Shown here: piece after piece, positions 44,737-53,168 of the stretch
Layout: every line of letters starts with the position of its first letter
How positions within the stretch are numbered: the first letter of the stretch is position 1
Source of the DNA: Streptoalloteichus hindustanus
GTDB taxonomy: Bacteria > Actinomycetota > Actinomycetes > Mycobacteriales > Pseudonocardiaceae
Assembly: GCF_900129375.1 (NCBI RefSeq)
Contig: NZ_FQVN01000003.1
Coordinates: 434,001-498,000, forward strand
Direction: 5' to 3'
Length of the DNA: 64,000 nucleotides
Notes under the pieces: model-generated
Told to the model about the DNA's origin: nothing
The model's input: only the letters and a program-made list of their open reading frames with translations
Database searches by the model: none
Position numbers and translations under genes: made by a program

Positions 44737-45219
44737 TCAGCGGTCCACCGGAACGACGAGCGCCTGTCCGGGGAGCACCGCCACCCCGTCGAGGGGATTC
44801 AGCTCACGAATGCGCCGGACGACCGCGTCCGGGTCGTGCCGGGGCGCCACCCGCCGCGCCACGTCCCACACCGACTCCCCGGGAGCGACGTGGACCGTCT
44901 CGGTGCCCGTCGGCACGGCGTCACGCCGGTCCGGCCCGCTCACGCCGAGCAGGACGACGGCCAGGCAGGCCGCGCCGACGAGGACCACCAGGGTCCACAC
45001 GTGTGAGATCGGGCGCACACGACAGGGGGACAGCCGAAGGGAGGGCCGGGCCACCACCGGCTGGGGCCGGCCGGGCGGACGCCGCGTGCCGTCCACCACA
45101 GGACGCGCGCGAGGCGGGCCGTACCCGCGGGATGCCACCACCTCGCCCACCAGGACCGGAACCTCGCGACGCCACTCCCCCTGCGACGCCGGCGCCTTCT
45201 CCCGCTTACGGACGGCCAT
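44737..45219 (-). CDS. SOS-linked LysM membrane protein (Rv2719c/ChiZ-like position)
   Basis: The 160-aa protein has a basic cytoplasmic N-terminal part (about 1-73), one membrane span (about 76-95; VWTLVVLVGAACLAVVLLGV) and an extracytoplasmic LysM domain (about 107-158; VHVAPGESVWDVARRVAPRH). AAGGAGG precedes ATG 45219. It is divergent from lexA, with a perfect SOS box 44 bp upstream. Position, topology and the box match Rv2719c (ChiZ), a DNA-damage-induced cell-wall protein that affects division in mycobacteria. A role as SOS division inhibitor is inferred from that. Confidence 0.9.
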   Translation of the reverse strand: MAVRKREKAPASQGEWRREVPVLVGEVVASRGYGPPRARPVVDGTRRPPGRPQPVVARPSLRLSPCRVRPISHVWTLVVLVGAACLAVVLLGVSGPDRRDAVPTGTETVHVAPGESVWDVARRVAPRHDPDAVVRRIRELNPLDGVAVLPGQALVVPVDR

Positions 45220-45262
45220 CAGCCTCCTTCCGCGCACCGGACCAGCGCGACACTCCGCAAGA

Positions 45263-45278
45263 TCGAACAAGTGTTCGA
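45263..45278. promoter_or_regulatory. SOS (LexA) box 1, LysM gene side
   Basis: TCGAAC-AAGT-GTTCGA is a perfect actinobacterial LexA box; the palindrome extends to 8-bp arms (45261-45280). It lies 44 bp upstream of the LysM gene start. Confidence 0.9.
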
Positions 45279-45343
45279 TCGAACTCCCGTGCGACTGTCT
45301 ACCACCGCCGAAGATCGAACTGAAGCCACCCGGGCGATATCCT

Positions 45344-45384
45344 TCGAACAGGTGTTTGATCTCCGGGCGGAACCGGGCTAGCGT
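45344..45384 (+). promoter_or_regulatory. SOS (LexA) box 2 and lexA promoter
   Basis: TCGAAC-AGGT-GTTTGA (45344-45359) differs from the perfect box at one position. It overlaps TTGATC (45356-45361), which with TAGCGT (45379-45384), 17 nt away, forms a good promoter. The expected start point is about 45391. Confidence 0.8.
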
Positions 45385-45435
45385 CGTCCTGTGGCGCACG
45401 TGACCGGCGACCCGAACGGGCAGGAGGGCAGCGAC

Positions 45436-46368
45436 GTGGCACCCAGGCGTGACGGGGACGGGCCGACCGCCCACGGAGCCCCTGGAGACAGAGCCCTCGC
45501 GGACAGAGCCCCCAGCGCCCCGACAACCAGCGCCCCGACAACCGGCGCCCCCATCGACAGGGCGCCCGGGGCCGGAGCTCCCGGAGGCGGGGTCGACACG
45601 GACACCAGCGCCGGCGCCGGTCTTCCCGACGTGGCCGAGGTGCACCCGTTCCCCGAGCCGGCCGACAACTCGGCCAACACCGACGAGCTGACCCCCCGCC
45701 AGCGCCGCGTGCTGGAGGTCATCCGCGACCACCTGGAGCGCAACGGCTACCCGCCGAGCGTGCGGGAGATCGGCGAGGCGGTCGGCCTGACCTCCACCTC
45801 CTCGGTCGCCCACCAGCTCCGCGCCCTGGAGCGCAAGGGCTACCTGCGCCGCGACCCGCGCCGACCCCGCACCGTCGGCGTGCTCCCGCCGGACGCCGTG
45901 CCCGGCGCCGGCGTGTGGGCGCGGCCCGGCGGGCCGTCCACCGCTCCCGCCGAGCCGGGGGAGGCCGCCCCGGCCGCGTCGTCCCCGGCCGTCCAGCCCG
46001 CCTACGTCCCGGTGGTCGGCCGCATCGCCGCCGGTGGCCCGATCCTGGCGGAGCAGGCCATCGAGGACGTCTTCCCGCTGCCCAAGGAGATCGTCGGCGA
46101 GGGGTCGCTGTTCCTGCTGCGGGTCGTCGGCGACTCGATGGTGGACGCGGCGATCACCGACGGGGACTGGGTGGTGGTCCGGCAGCAGCCGGACGCCGAC
46201 AGCGGCGACATCGTGGCCGCCATGATCGACGGCGAGGCCACGGTCAAGACCCTGAAGCGCCGGGACGGCCACGTGTGGCTGATGCCGCACAACCCGGCCT
46301 ACGAACCCATCCTCGGCGACGAGGCCGCGATCCTGGGCCGCGTGGTGGCCGTGCTCCGCCGCCTCTGA
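45436..46368 (+). CDS. lexA: SOS repressor LexA with long N-terminal extension
   Basis: LexA has a winged-helix DNA-binding domain ([40 protein letters not shown]) and an S24 autocleavage domain: cleavage site Ala-Gly in RIAAGGP, catalytic Ser in VVGDSMVD and Lys in ATVKTLK. The start is uncertain. GTG 45436 has AGGAGGG 7 nt upstream and gives 310 aa; GTG 45391 coincides with the predicted transcription start and would give 325 aa from a leaderless mRNA. Either way about 70-90 residues of Ala/Pro/Thr/Gly-rich sequence, partly encoded by 15-bp repeats (AGCGCCCCGACAACC at 45514 and 45529), precede the HTH, which is longer than usual for the family. Confidence 0.96.
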   Translation: MAPRRDGDGPTAHGAPGDRALADRAPSAPTTSAPTTGAPIDRAPGAGAPGGGVDTDTSAGAGLPDVAEVHPFPEPADNSANTDELTPRQRRVLEVIRDHLERNGYPPSVREIGEAVGLTSTSSVAHQLRALERKGYLRRDPRRPRTVGVLPPDAVPGAGVWARPGGPSTAPAEPGEAAPAASSPAVQPAYVPVVGRIAAGGPILAEQAIEDVFPLPKEIVGEGSLFLLRVVGDSMVDAAITDGDWVVVRQQPDADSGDIVAAMIDGEATVKTLKRRDGHVWLMPHNPAYEPILGDEAAILGRVVAVLRRL

Positions 46369-46379
46369 CGACGCCGGCG

Positions 46380-46454
46380 CTCGGGCAGCACCGGCTCGGG
46401 TAGCACCGGTTCCGACGGCACCAGTTCCGACGGCACCGACTCCGGCGTCGCTGG
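46380..46454 (+). repeat. Five 15-bp tandem units after lexA
   Basis: Units begin at 46380, 46395, 46410, 46425 and 46440: CTCGGGCAGCACCGG, CTCGGGTAGCACCGG, TTCCGACGGCACCAG, TTCCGACGGCACCGA and CTCCGGCGTCGCTGG. They fill most of the 108-nt gap between lexA and the convergent membrane-protein gene, which has no obvious hairpin terminator. Confidence 0.8.
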
Positions 46455-46476
46455 GCGGCCGGCCCGCCGCCGGAGG

Positions 46477-47577
46477 TCAGCGAGCCCGGCGTCGCCGGCC
46501 GAGCACCACCACGACCAGCGCCACCGCCACCCCGGCCACGCCCAGGGTTGACCAGGGCGTTCCCGACTCCGTGCCCTGTCCGGTGTCCTTCGCGGCGGCG
46601 TCCGCCCCGCCGTCCTGCGGGCGCGGTGTCGTGCCCGTGGCCGGAGGAGCGGCCGCACGCGCCACCAGCCCGGTCGCACCGGGGATGGCGCGGATGGGCG
46701 CGCTGGAGCCGCCGTCCCCGAACTCACCACCCGCCAACAACGTCCCGTCCGGCTCGAACGCGAGCGCCTCGCCCTGGGGTTCGTCGGGGAGCGGCACCCG
46801 CACCGGCTCCCGACCGAGAGCGGCGACCACGTCCCCGTCAGGAGCGCTGAACAGGTACGCGTCGGTGTAGGTGCGGAGCGCGACCACGGTGCCGTCGGCG
46901 CTGACCGCTCCCCCGGTCACGAGGACGGACCCGAAACTCCCGGCGGCCGGCGGTCCGCCCTTGGTGTCGGTCGGCCCGAGCCGGACGGTGCCCACCTTCT
47001 CCAGCGCCGTCGGGCCGGGCGCCGCCAGCGGCCCCACCGGCCGGTAGATGCCCGACGAGCCGAGGGGCTCCTTCGTCACCAGGTGCGGCACGCCCTTGCG
47101 GTCGAGGAGCAGGGCCTCGGCGTCGTGCGCCCGGTCCGGGTAGGTGAGGCGGTGCAGCACGGCCTTGCCGTTCGGCGAGACGGCGTGCAACGCGACGGTT
47201 TCCCGCTTCGCCCGGTTGTCCCCCGTGTCGGCCAGCCACAGGGTGCCGTCCGCGGCCCGGGCCATGTCCTCGACGTCGAACGGGTCGATGGGCGCGGTGA
47301 TCACCCGCCGCACCGCGCACTCCCGGTTGAGCACGAAGACCTGGATCTGGCTCCCGTCGTCGGTGACGGCGTACCAGTTGGCGCCGTCCGACGCGAGCCC
47401 CGACACCTCGGCCAGGCGCGGGTCCCGAGTCCGGCAGACCTCACTGACCTGGGGCGACGCCGTGCGCGTGCCCGGCTCGGCCAGCGCGGTCGGCGCCAGT
47501 GGCCCGACCGCCAGCCCCACGACCGCGAGGGCGGCGGACAACACCGACAGGAACGGACGAGCTCGGTGGGCAGTCAC
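46477..47577 (-). CDS. Membrane-anchored secreted beta-propeller protein
   Basis: The 366-aa protein has a signal peptide (about 1-34), an extracytoplasmic beta-propeller-like domain (about 40-290; VSGLASDGANWYAVTDDG, LADTGDNRAKRE, YPDRAHDAEALLLD), an Ala/Gly/Pro/Thr-rich spacer (about 295-335) and a C-terminal membrane span with basic tail (TLGVAGVAVALVVVVLGRRR). GTG 47577 is chosen as start. It lies between lexA and hflX, the place of the membrane protein Rv2721c in mycobacteria, from memory. Function unknown. Confidence 0.85.
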   Translation of the reverse strand: MTAHRARPFLSVLSAALAVVGLAVGPLAPTALAEPGTRTASPQVSEVCRTRDPRLAEVSGLASDGANWYAVTDDGSQIQVFVLNRECAVRRVITAPIDPFDVEDMARAADGTLWLADTGDNRAKRETVALHAVSPNGKAVLHRLTYPDRAHDAEALLLDRKGVPHLVTKEPLGSSGIYRPVGPLAAPGPTALEKVGTVRLGPTDTKGGPPAAGSFGSVLVTGGAVSADGTVVALRTYTDAYLFSAPDGDVVAALGREPVRVPLPDEPQGEALAFEPDGTLLAGGEFGDGGSSAPIRAIPGATGLVARAAAPPATGTTPRPQDGGADAAAKDTGQGTESGTPWSTLGVAGVAVALVVVVLGRRRRAR

Positions 47578-47638
47578 CCCACCCAGTCTGGCGCAACCAG
47601 CCGACCGACGTCGGCGACGCGGAGCCCCCAAGCAGAAC

Positions 47639-47680
47639 GCGAGGGTGGTCGTGGAGGGAGACCCCCACGACCACCCTCGC
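47639..47680 (-). terminator. Terminator of hflX
   Basis: A perfect 16-bp stem (47639-47654 with 47665-47680) has a 10-nt loop, starting 36 nt beyond the hflX stop on the minus strand. Confidence 0.88.
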
Positions 47681-47715
47681 GCGGGTGATCCGTCGGACCG
47701 GGCGCGCCCGGTCCG

Positions 47716-49167
47716 TCAGCGGGCGCCGGCGGGGACGTCGAACTCCCCGAGCACGCCCGCGAGGTCCGGCCGCACCTTCGCCCGGAGCTGGGTGCCCTCG
47801 GCCGTGTGCTCCTCGGCCAGCACCTCGCCCTCGGCGTGCACCCGGGCCACCATGTCGCCCCGGGTGTAGGGGACCAGGACGTCGACCAGCACGTCGGGGT
47901 GCGGCAACCGCTCGGCGACGCGCTCGTGCAGCCGCGTGATGCCCACGCCGGTGCGGGCCGAGACGAACACCGCGTCCGGCAGCAGGTGGCGCAGCCGGGC
48001 GAGCGCGAGGTCGTCGGCCGCGTCGACCTTGTTCACCACCAGCAGCTCCGGCGGCATCGGCGCGTCGCGCTCCTCGGTGATCTCCGCGAGCACGTCGCGC
48101 ACCGCGGTGACCTGCCGCTCGGGCGCCGGGTCGGAGCCGTCGACGACGTGCAGCAGCAGGTCGGCGTCGGCCACCTCCTCCAGCGTCGAGCGGAACGCCT
48201 CCACGAGCTGGTGCGGCAGGTGCCGCACGAAGCCGACGGTGTCGGTCAGCGTGTACGGCCATCCGTCCGGCGTGGTCGAGCGGCGGGTGGTCGGGTCCAG
48301 GGTGGCGAACAGGGCGTCCTCGACCAGCACGCCCGCGCCGGTGATGGCGTTGAGCAGGCTGGACTTGCCGGCGTTGGTGTAGCCGACGATCGCGACGCTG
48401 GGCACCGCGTTGGCGGTGCGCCGCCCCCGCTTGGTCTCCCGCACGGTCCGCATCCCGGTCAGCTCGCGACGCAGCTTGGCGATCCGCTTGTGGATGCGCC
48501 GCCGGTCGGTCTCCAGCTTCGTCTCACCGGGACCGCGCAGGCCGACGCCGCCGTTGCCGCCGCCGGCCCGGCCGCCGGCCTGCCGGGACATCGCCTCACC
48601 CCAGCCGCGCAGCCGCGGCAGCAGGTACTGCAGCTGCGCGAGCTCCACCTGCGCCTTGCCCTCCCGGGACCGGGCGTGCTGGGCGAAGATGTCCAGGATC
48701 AGCGCGGTCCGGTCGATGACCTTGACCTTGAGCTGCTCCTCCAGCTGGCGCAGCTGACCGGGCGAGAGCTCGCCGTCGCAGATCACGGTGTCGGCGCCGG
48801 AGGCGATCACGACCTCCCGCAGCTCCCTGGCCTTGCCCGCGCCGATGTAGGTGGCCGGGTCCGGCCGGTTGCGGCGCTGGACCAGGCCCTCCAACACCTG
48901 CGAGCCGGCGGTCTCGGCGAGCCGGGCGAGCTCGGCCAGCGACGCCTCGGCCTCGGTGCCGTCGCCCTCGGTCCACACACCGACCAGGACGACCCGCTCC
49001 AGTCGGAGCTTCCGGTACTCGACCTCGGAGATGTCTGCGAGCTCGGTGGACAGTCCGGAGACGCGGCGCAGGGCCACCCGCTCCGCCAGCTCCAGGTCGC
49101 CCGTCGAGGGGACCGCGTCCGGCTCGTCTTCGTGGACCCACAGGGGGTCATGCTTGATATCCGTCAT
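47716..49167 (-). CDS. hflX: Ribosome-associated GTPase HflX
   Basis: The 483-aa GTPase binds the large ribosomal subunit and splits stalled or hibernating ribosomes. Features: N-terminal HflX domain with TYIGAGKARELREV and DRTALILDIFAQHARSREGK, a Gly-rich linker (GGRAGGGNGGVGLRGPGE), then the G domain with G1 GYTNAGKSSLL, G3 DTVGFVRHLP and G4 VVNKVD. The C-terminal tail has the usual beta-rich domain. In mycobacteria and Streptomyces HflX is linked to macrolide/lincosamide tolerance. ATG 49167 fits homologues. It is divergent from the SMP-30 gene over 216 nt in which nothing else is evident. Confidence 0.96.
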   Translation of the reverse strand: MTDIKHDPLWVHEDEPDAVPSTGDLELAERVALRRVSGLSTELADISEVEYRKLRLERVVLVGVWTEGDGTEAEASLAELARLAETAGSQVLEGLVQRRNRPDPATYIGAGKARELREVVIASGADTVICDGELSPGQLRQLEEQLKVKVIDRTALILDIFAQHARSREGKAQVELAQLQYLLPRLRGWGEAMSRQAGGRAGGGNGGVGLRGPGETKLETDRRRIHKRIAKLRRELTGMRTVRETKRGRRTANAVPSVAIVGYTNAGKSSLLNAITGAGVLVEDALFATLDPTTRRSTTPDGWPYTLTDTVGFVRHLPHQLVEAFRSTLEEVADADLLLHVVDGSDPAPERQVTAVRDVLAEITEERDAPMPPELLVVNKVDAADDLALARLRHLLPDAVFVSARTGVGITRLHERVAERLPHPDVLVDVLVPYTRGDMVARVHAEGEVLAEEHTAEGTQLRAKVRPDLAGVLGEFDVPAGAR

Positions 49168-49383
49168 ACGCCTTCCATGCTCCCACTCCCGGCTACCCGT
49201 TTTCCCAGCTCGGCAACCGGAGGTGGTGGGGAGGCCGGGAGCGGGGCCGAGCGGCCCGACCCGTCGGCCGTCTTCTCGCCCCGTCCAACGTCGCGCGACC
49301 CGCGCGTGTTCCGCCGGCGCCGCGCCACCCGGACCGGTTCGGGTGGTACCCGGAGAAGTCCCCGGTCAGTACGGTCGGCGACC

Positions 49384-50268
49384 ATGAGCGACACCGAGGT
49401 GCTCCTCGCCGACCTCCGGTTCGGCGAGGCGCCCCGACGGGGACCGGACGGCCGCCTCTACCTGTCCGACTTCTACGACCGGCAGGTGCTCGCCGTCGAC
49501 CTGACGACCGGCGCCCGCGAGGTGGTGTGCGAGGTGCCCGGCCAGCCGTCGGGGCTGGGCTGGCTGCCGGACGGCCGGATGCTCGTGGTGTCGATGCTCG
49601 ACCGCACGGTCCTGCGGCTGGAGCCCGACGGCCGGCTGGCGCTCCACGCGGACCTGTCCGGCCTGGCCACCTTCCACACCAACGACATGCTCGTGCACCC
49701 GAGCGGGCGCGCCTACGTGGGCAACTTCGGGTTCGACCTGCACGCCCAGCTCACCGAGCACGGCATGGCGGCGCTGGCCGCGCTGGCGGCCGACCCGCCC
49801 ACGGCGGCGCTCGCCCTGGTCGAGCCGGACGGCGAGGTGCGGGTCGCCGCGAGCGGCCTGCGGTTCCCCAACGGCATGGTGCTGCTCTCCGACGGCACCC
49901 TGGTGCTCGCGGAGACCCTCGGGGCGCGCCTGCTCGCCTTCGACGTCGCCGAGGACGGCTCGCTGGGCGCGCGCCGCGTCTGGGCGGACCTGCGCGAGCA
50001 TCTCGTGGCGCCGGACGGCGTCAGCGTGGACGTCGAGGACCGGGTGTGGGCGGCGGCGGGGATCAGTCCGTCCGCCGTCCGGGTGGGCGCGGGCGGCCAC
50101 CTCCACGGCCGGGTGACGACGAGTCAGAACTGCTTCGCGGTCGGCCTGGCCGGCCCGGACCGGCGCACCCTGGTGTGCTGCACCGCGCCGTCGTCCCTTC
50201 CTGGCGAGGTCGCGGACCGACGGCTCGGCCGGCTGGAGGTCGTCGAGGTGGACGTCCCCGGGGCCTGA
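49384..50268 (+). CDS. SMP-30/gluconolactonase/LRE family protein
   Basis: The 294-aa six-bladed beta-propeller has the metal-site pattern of SMP-30 lactonases: an early Glu in FGEAPRRGPDGRLYLSDFYD, FHTNDMLVHPSGRAYVGNFG and LRFPNGMVLLSDG with Asn, and DGVSVDVEDRVWAA with Asp. It probably hydrolyses a sugar or other lactone; the true substrate is not evident. No ribosome site is obvious; TACGGT lies 8 nt before ATG 49384. It interrupts the otherwise conserved hflX-dapF order. Confidence 0.9.
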   Translation: MSDTEVLLADLRFGEAPRRGPDGRLYLSDFYDRQVLAVDLTTGAREVVCEVPGQPSGLGWLPDGRMLVVSMLDRTVLRLEPDGRLALHADLSGLATFHTNDMLVHPSGRAYVGNFGFDLHAQLTEHGMAALAALAADPPTAALALVEPDGEVRVAASGLRFPNGMVLLSDGTLVLAETLGARLLAFDVAEDGSLGARRVWADLREHLVAPDGVSVDVEDRVWAAAGISPSAVRVGAGGHLHGRVTTSQNCFAVGLAGPDRRTLVCCTAPSSLPGEVADRRLGRLEVVEVDVPGA

Positions 50269-50320
50269 CGGGTCCCCGGCGCGCCCCTGCCGGCGTCCGC
50301 CGCGGTGGTCGGTCGCGGCC

Positions 50321-50400
50321 GTCAGCGGTCGCGGGCCAGCGACGCGCGAGGTCAGCTATCGGCGGCGGCAGCGGACGCGGCGTCAGCGATCGGCGGCGGC
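50321..50400. repeat. Diverged repeats of the dapF 3' end
   Basis: GTCAGCGATCGGCGGCGGC at 50382-50400 (which contains the dapF stop) is repeated as GTCAGCTATCGGCGGCGGC at 50351-50369, with 18 of 19 identical, and more loosely at 50321 (GTCAGCGGTCGCGGG). The period is about 30 bp. Confidence 0.6.
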
Positions 50401-51222
50401 CCACCAGTCGGCGTCCAGCTCGCCCCTGGCCACCAGCACGGCCGGTCCGGTGAGCGTGCTGCCGTCCTCGGTGATCTCCACCTGGACCGTGCCGCCGGGC
50501 ACGTGCACGGTCCGGCGTCCGGCGCGCTGCCCCTCGGCGTGCAGGGCGGCGGCCACGACGGCGACGGTGCCGGTGCCGCAGGACCGGGTCTCCCCCACGC
50601 CCCGCTCGTGCACCCGCATCCGCAGGGTCCCCGCGTCGACGGTGTTGACCAGCTCGACGTTGACCCCCTTCGGGAAGACCGAGGTGTCGTAGGCGGGCTG
50701 GGTGGTCAGGTCGAACTCGTCGACCGGGAAGTCGGTGAGGCAGGCGAGGTGCGGGTTGCCGACGTCCACGGCGAAGCCGGGGAAGGACGTGCCGCCCAGG
50801 TTGGCGGTGGACCGGCCGGTCACCGTGGCCGGCCCCATGCCGACCGTGACGACGCCGTCGGCGCGCACCCTGGTCGGGCGCGGGCCCGAGCGGGTGCCGA
50901 CGACGACCTCGCCGGCCTCGGCCAGCCCGGCCGACACCAGGTAGGTGGCGAACACCCGCACGCCGTTGCCGCACATCTCCACCACGGAGCCGTCGGCGTT
51001 GCGGTAGTCCATGAACCAGCCCGAAGGGTCCACAGTGGACGGAGCATCCTCCACGTGCGCCGCCCGGACCACGCGGAGCACGCCGTCCGCGCCGAGCCCC
51101 CGCCGTCGGTCGCACAGCGCGCGCACCCGCCGGTCGGTCAGCTCCAACACGCCCTCGGGATCGGGCAGCACGACGAAGTCGTTCTCCGTGCCGTGCCCCT
51201 TCACGAACTCCACTCCGCGCAC
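50383..51222 (-). CDS. dapF: Diaminopimelate epimerase
   Basis: The 279-aa two-domain epimerase converts LL- to meso-diaminopimelate for lysine and peptidoglycan synthesis. The catalytic Cys pair lies in VEMCGNGVR and TRSCGTGTV. The N-terminus FVKGHGTENDFVVLPD is the actinobacterial signature. GTG 51222 or GTG 51213 (aligning with the usual M-x-F-x-KGHG start) are both possible; neither has a strong ribosome site. It contains a palindrome copy at 51028 (APSTVDPSG). It follows miaA by 32 nt. Confidence 0.96.
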   Translation of the reverse strand: MRGVEFVKGHGTENDFVVLPDPEGVLELTDRRVRALCDRRRGLGADGVLRVVRAAHVEDAPSTVDPSGWFMDYRNADGSVVEMCGNGVRVFATYLVSAGLAEAGEVVVGTRSGPRPTRVRADGVVTVGMGPATVTGRSTANLGGTSFPGFAVDVGNPHLACLTDFPVDEFDLTTQPAYDTSVFPKGVNVELVNTVDAGTLRMRVHERGVGETRSCGTGTVAVVAAALHAEGQRAGRRTVHVPGGTVQVEITEDGSTLTGPAVLVARGELDADWWAAADR

Positions 51223-51254
51223 GCCGCCAGCGTACGTGCGCCGGGGGCCCGACA

Positions 51255-52163
51255 TCAGAGCAGGGACAGCGCGGCGTCCAACAGGTCGGGACGGGCCGCG
51301 TCGAGCCAGGTGATCCGCCGGTCGCGCCGGAACCAGGAGCGCTGCCGCCGCACGAACCGGCGGGTGGCGCGGGCCGTCTCGGACGCGGCGGTGTCCAGGT
51401 CGCACTCGCCGTCGAGCGCGGCCAACACCTGCTGGTAGCCCAGCGCCCGGGACGCGGTGCGCCCCTCGCGCAGCCCGACCGCCTCCAGCGCCCGGACCTC
51501 CTCGACCAGGCCGGCGGCGAACATGCGGCGCACCCGCTCGTCCACCCGCTCGTCCAGCTCGGCGACGTCCCGGTCCAGCCCGACCAGGACCGTGCCGTAC
51601 CGGGCGGGCCCCGGGCGCGGCAGCGTCGCGGAGAACGGCCGGCCGGTGATCTCGATGACCTCCAGGGCCCGGACGACGCGCCGGCCGTTGCTGGGCAGGA
51701 TGGCCGCGGCGGCGGCCGGGTCCGCCGCGGCGAGCCGGGCGTGCAGCGCGGCCGGGCCGACCTCGGTCAGCTCCGCCTCCAGCCGGGCCCGCACCTCGGG
51801 GTCGGTGCCGGGGAACTCCAGCTCGTCCAGCACCGCCTGGACGTAGAGGCCGGACCCGCCGACGAGCACCGGCACCCTGCCCCTGGCGAGCAGGTCCTCG
51901 ACCGTGCGCCGGGTCTGCCGCTGGTAGGCGGCGACCGACGCGGTCTCGGTGACGTCGAGGACGTCCAGCAGGTGGTGCGGCACGCCGCGCCGCTCGTCGA
52001 CCGCCAGCTTGGCGGTGCCGATGTCCATGCCCCGGTAGAGCTGCATGGCGTCGGCGTTGACCACCTCGCCACCCAGTCGGATCGCCAGGTCCACGCCGAG
52101 GTCGGACTTGCCGGTGGCGGTGGGGCCGATGACGGCGACGGGACGGAGCGGGCGGGTCGTCAC
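51255..52163 (-). CDS. miaA: tRNA dimethylallyltransferase
   Basis: The 302-aa enzyme transfers a dimethylallyl group to N6 of A37 in tRNAs reading UNN codons, the step before MiaB. Motifs: P-loop [35 protein letters not shown] and a C-terminal [12 protein letters not shown] tRNA-binding region. GTG 52163 opens the family-typical N-terminus. It is in an operon with dapF and probably the upstream 52239 gene. Confidence 0.97.
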   Translation of the reverse strand: MTTRPLRPVAVIGPTATGKSDLGVDLAIRLGGEVVNADAMQLYRGMDIGTAKLAVDERRGVPHHLLDVLDVTETASVAAYQRQTRRTVEDLLARGRVPVLVGGSGLYVQAVLDELEFPGTDPEVRARLEAELTEVGPAALHARLAAADPAAAAAILPSNGRRVVRALEVIEITGRPFSATLPRPGPARYGTVLVGLDRDVAELDERVDERVRRMFAAGLVEEVRALEAVGLREGRTASRALGYQQVLAALDGECDLDTAASETARATRRFVRRQRSWFRRDRRITWLDAARPDLLDAALSLL

Positions 52164-52238
52164 GACGGGCCAGGGTACGGGTGGCCTCCAGAGATGCCAC
52201 CGCCGCGGGCCGCCGCGGTGCTCACCCGCCGCCGCCGC

Positions 52239-52952
52239 TCAGTCCTCCGGGTCCCACACGGCGACGTGGTAGCCGACGCCGAGCGGCGCGTCCGAGTACA
52301 GCAGCTCACCCCGCCAGCGCCGGCCGTCGGCCAGCACCGCCCCGGCCAGCACCTGCCAGGCGGCCCGACCGCCGACGACCAGCTCGTCGGCCGTCGCGAC
52401 GTCCAACGCCAGCAGGGCGGGGGCGTCCGCCGCCGCCAGCGCGTCCCGCACCCGTCCGTCGAACTCGGGCGCGCGGGAGTCCGGCCGGCCGGGCGCCCGG
52501 TCCGGGTGGCGGGCCGACCCGTCGCCCAGGACGAGCAGGCCGACCGGCTCGGGACGCGCGGCCAGGTCCGCGCCCAGCCGGCGGCACTCGTCGACCGACA
52601 GGTCGGGCGGGACCAGCTCGACGCGCACCGACCCGGCGTCCACCCGACCGCGCAGCCAGCCGGCGACGAGGGCGGGCAGCGGCAGTTCCGGGTCGACGTC
52701 GCCGGCCTCGGGGCCGAGCGCGACCGGCACGTCCACCCCGAACCCGCGGAACGTGCCGCGCGTGGTCGGCCCGACCGCCACCGGCCCGGCCAGGTCGGCC
52801 GCCACGGCCACCCAGTCGCGTGACCGCGCGGCCAGCCGGCGCGCGGCCGCCAGACAGGCGGCGCGGACCGGCTCGGTCCGGTCGGCCGCGCCCGCGACCA
52901 GTTCGGGCACCAACAACGGCGGGTGCGGCAGCGCCGCGGCTCCGACGATCAC
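52239..52952 (-). CDS. Conserved actinobacterial protein, class III extradiol dioxygenase-like (Rv2728c position)
   Basis: The 237-aa protein begins MIVGAAALPHPPLLVPELVA; the N-terminal HPP segment is like that of LigB-fold dioxygenases and AMMECR1-linked proteins. A later LVLGDGSARHPDRAPGRPDS carries further His/Asp. The metal site is incomplete to my eye, so catalysis is uncertain. It lies 75 nt upstream of miaA on the same strand, the place of Rv2728c in mycobacteria. Function unknown. Confidence 0.85.
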   Translation of the reverse strand: MIVGAAALPHPPLLVPELVAGAADRTEPVRAACLAAARRLAARSRDWVAVAADLAGPVAVGPTTRGTFRGFGVDVPVALGPEAGDVDPELPLPALVAGWLRGRVDAGSVRVELVPPDLSVDECRRLGADLAARPEPVGLLVLGDGSARHPDRAPGRPDSRAPEFDGRVRDALAAADAPALLALDVATADELVVGGRAAWQVLAGAVLADGRRWRGELLYSDAPLGVGYHVAVWDPED

Positions 52953-53168
52953 TCGGGCAGGCTAGCCGGCGACCGCCGGGGGCCGCCGCCGCGAGATCGG
53001 ACCCGGAATCGGGATCGGAGTACCGGGGCGCGCTGTGACCTGTTTGAATGCGCGCACGGGGACAACTCGGGCAGACGGCGCCCACGGTGTCCCCGGTGGC
53101 GCAGGCCCCGCGGCGCGGGGCGCCCGCGACGCGCGGGCACGAGGTGGGCAGGCGAGGAGGAAGCCGGC

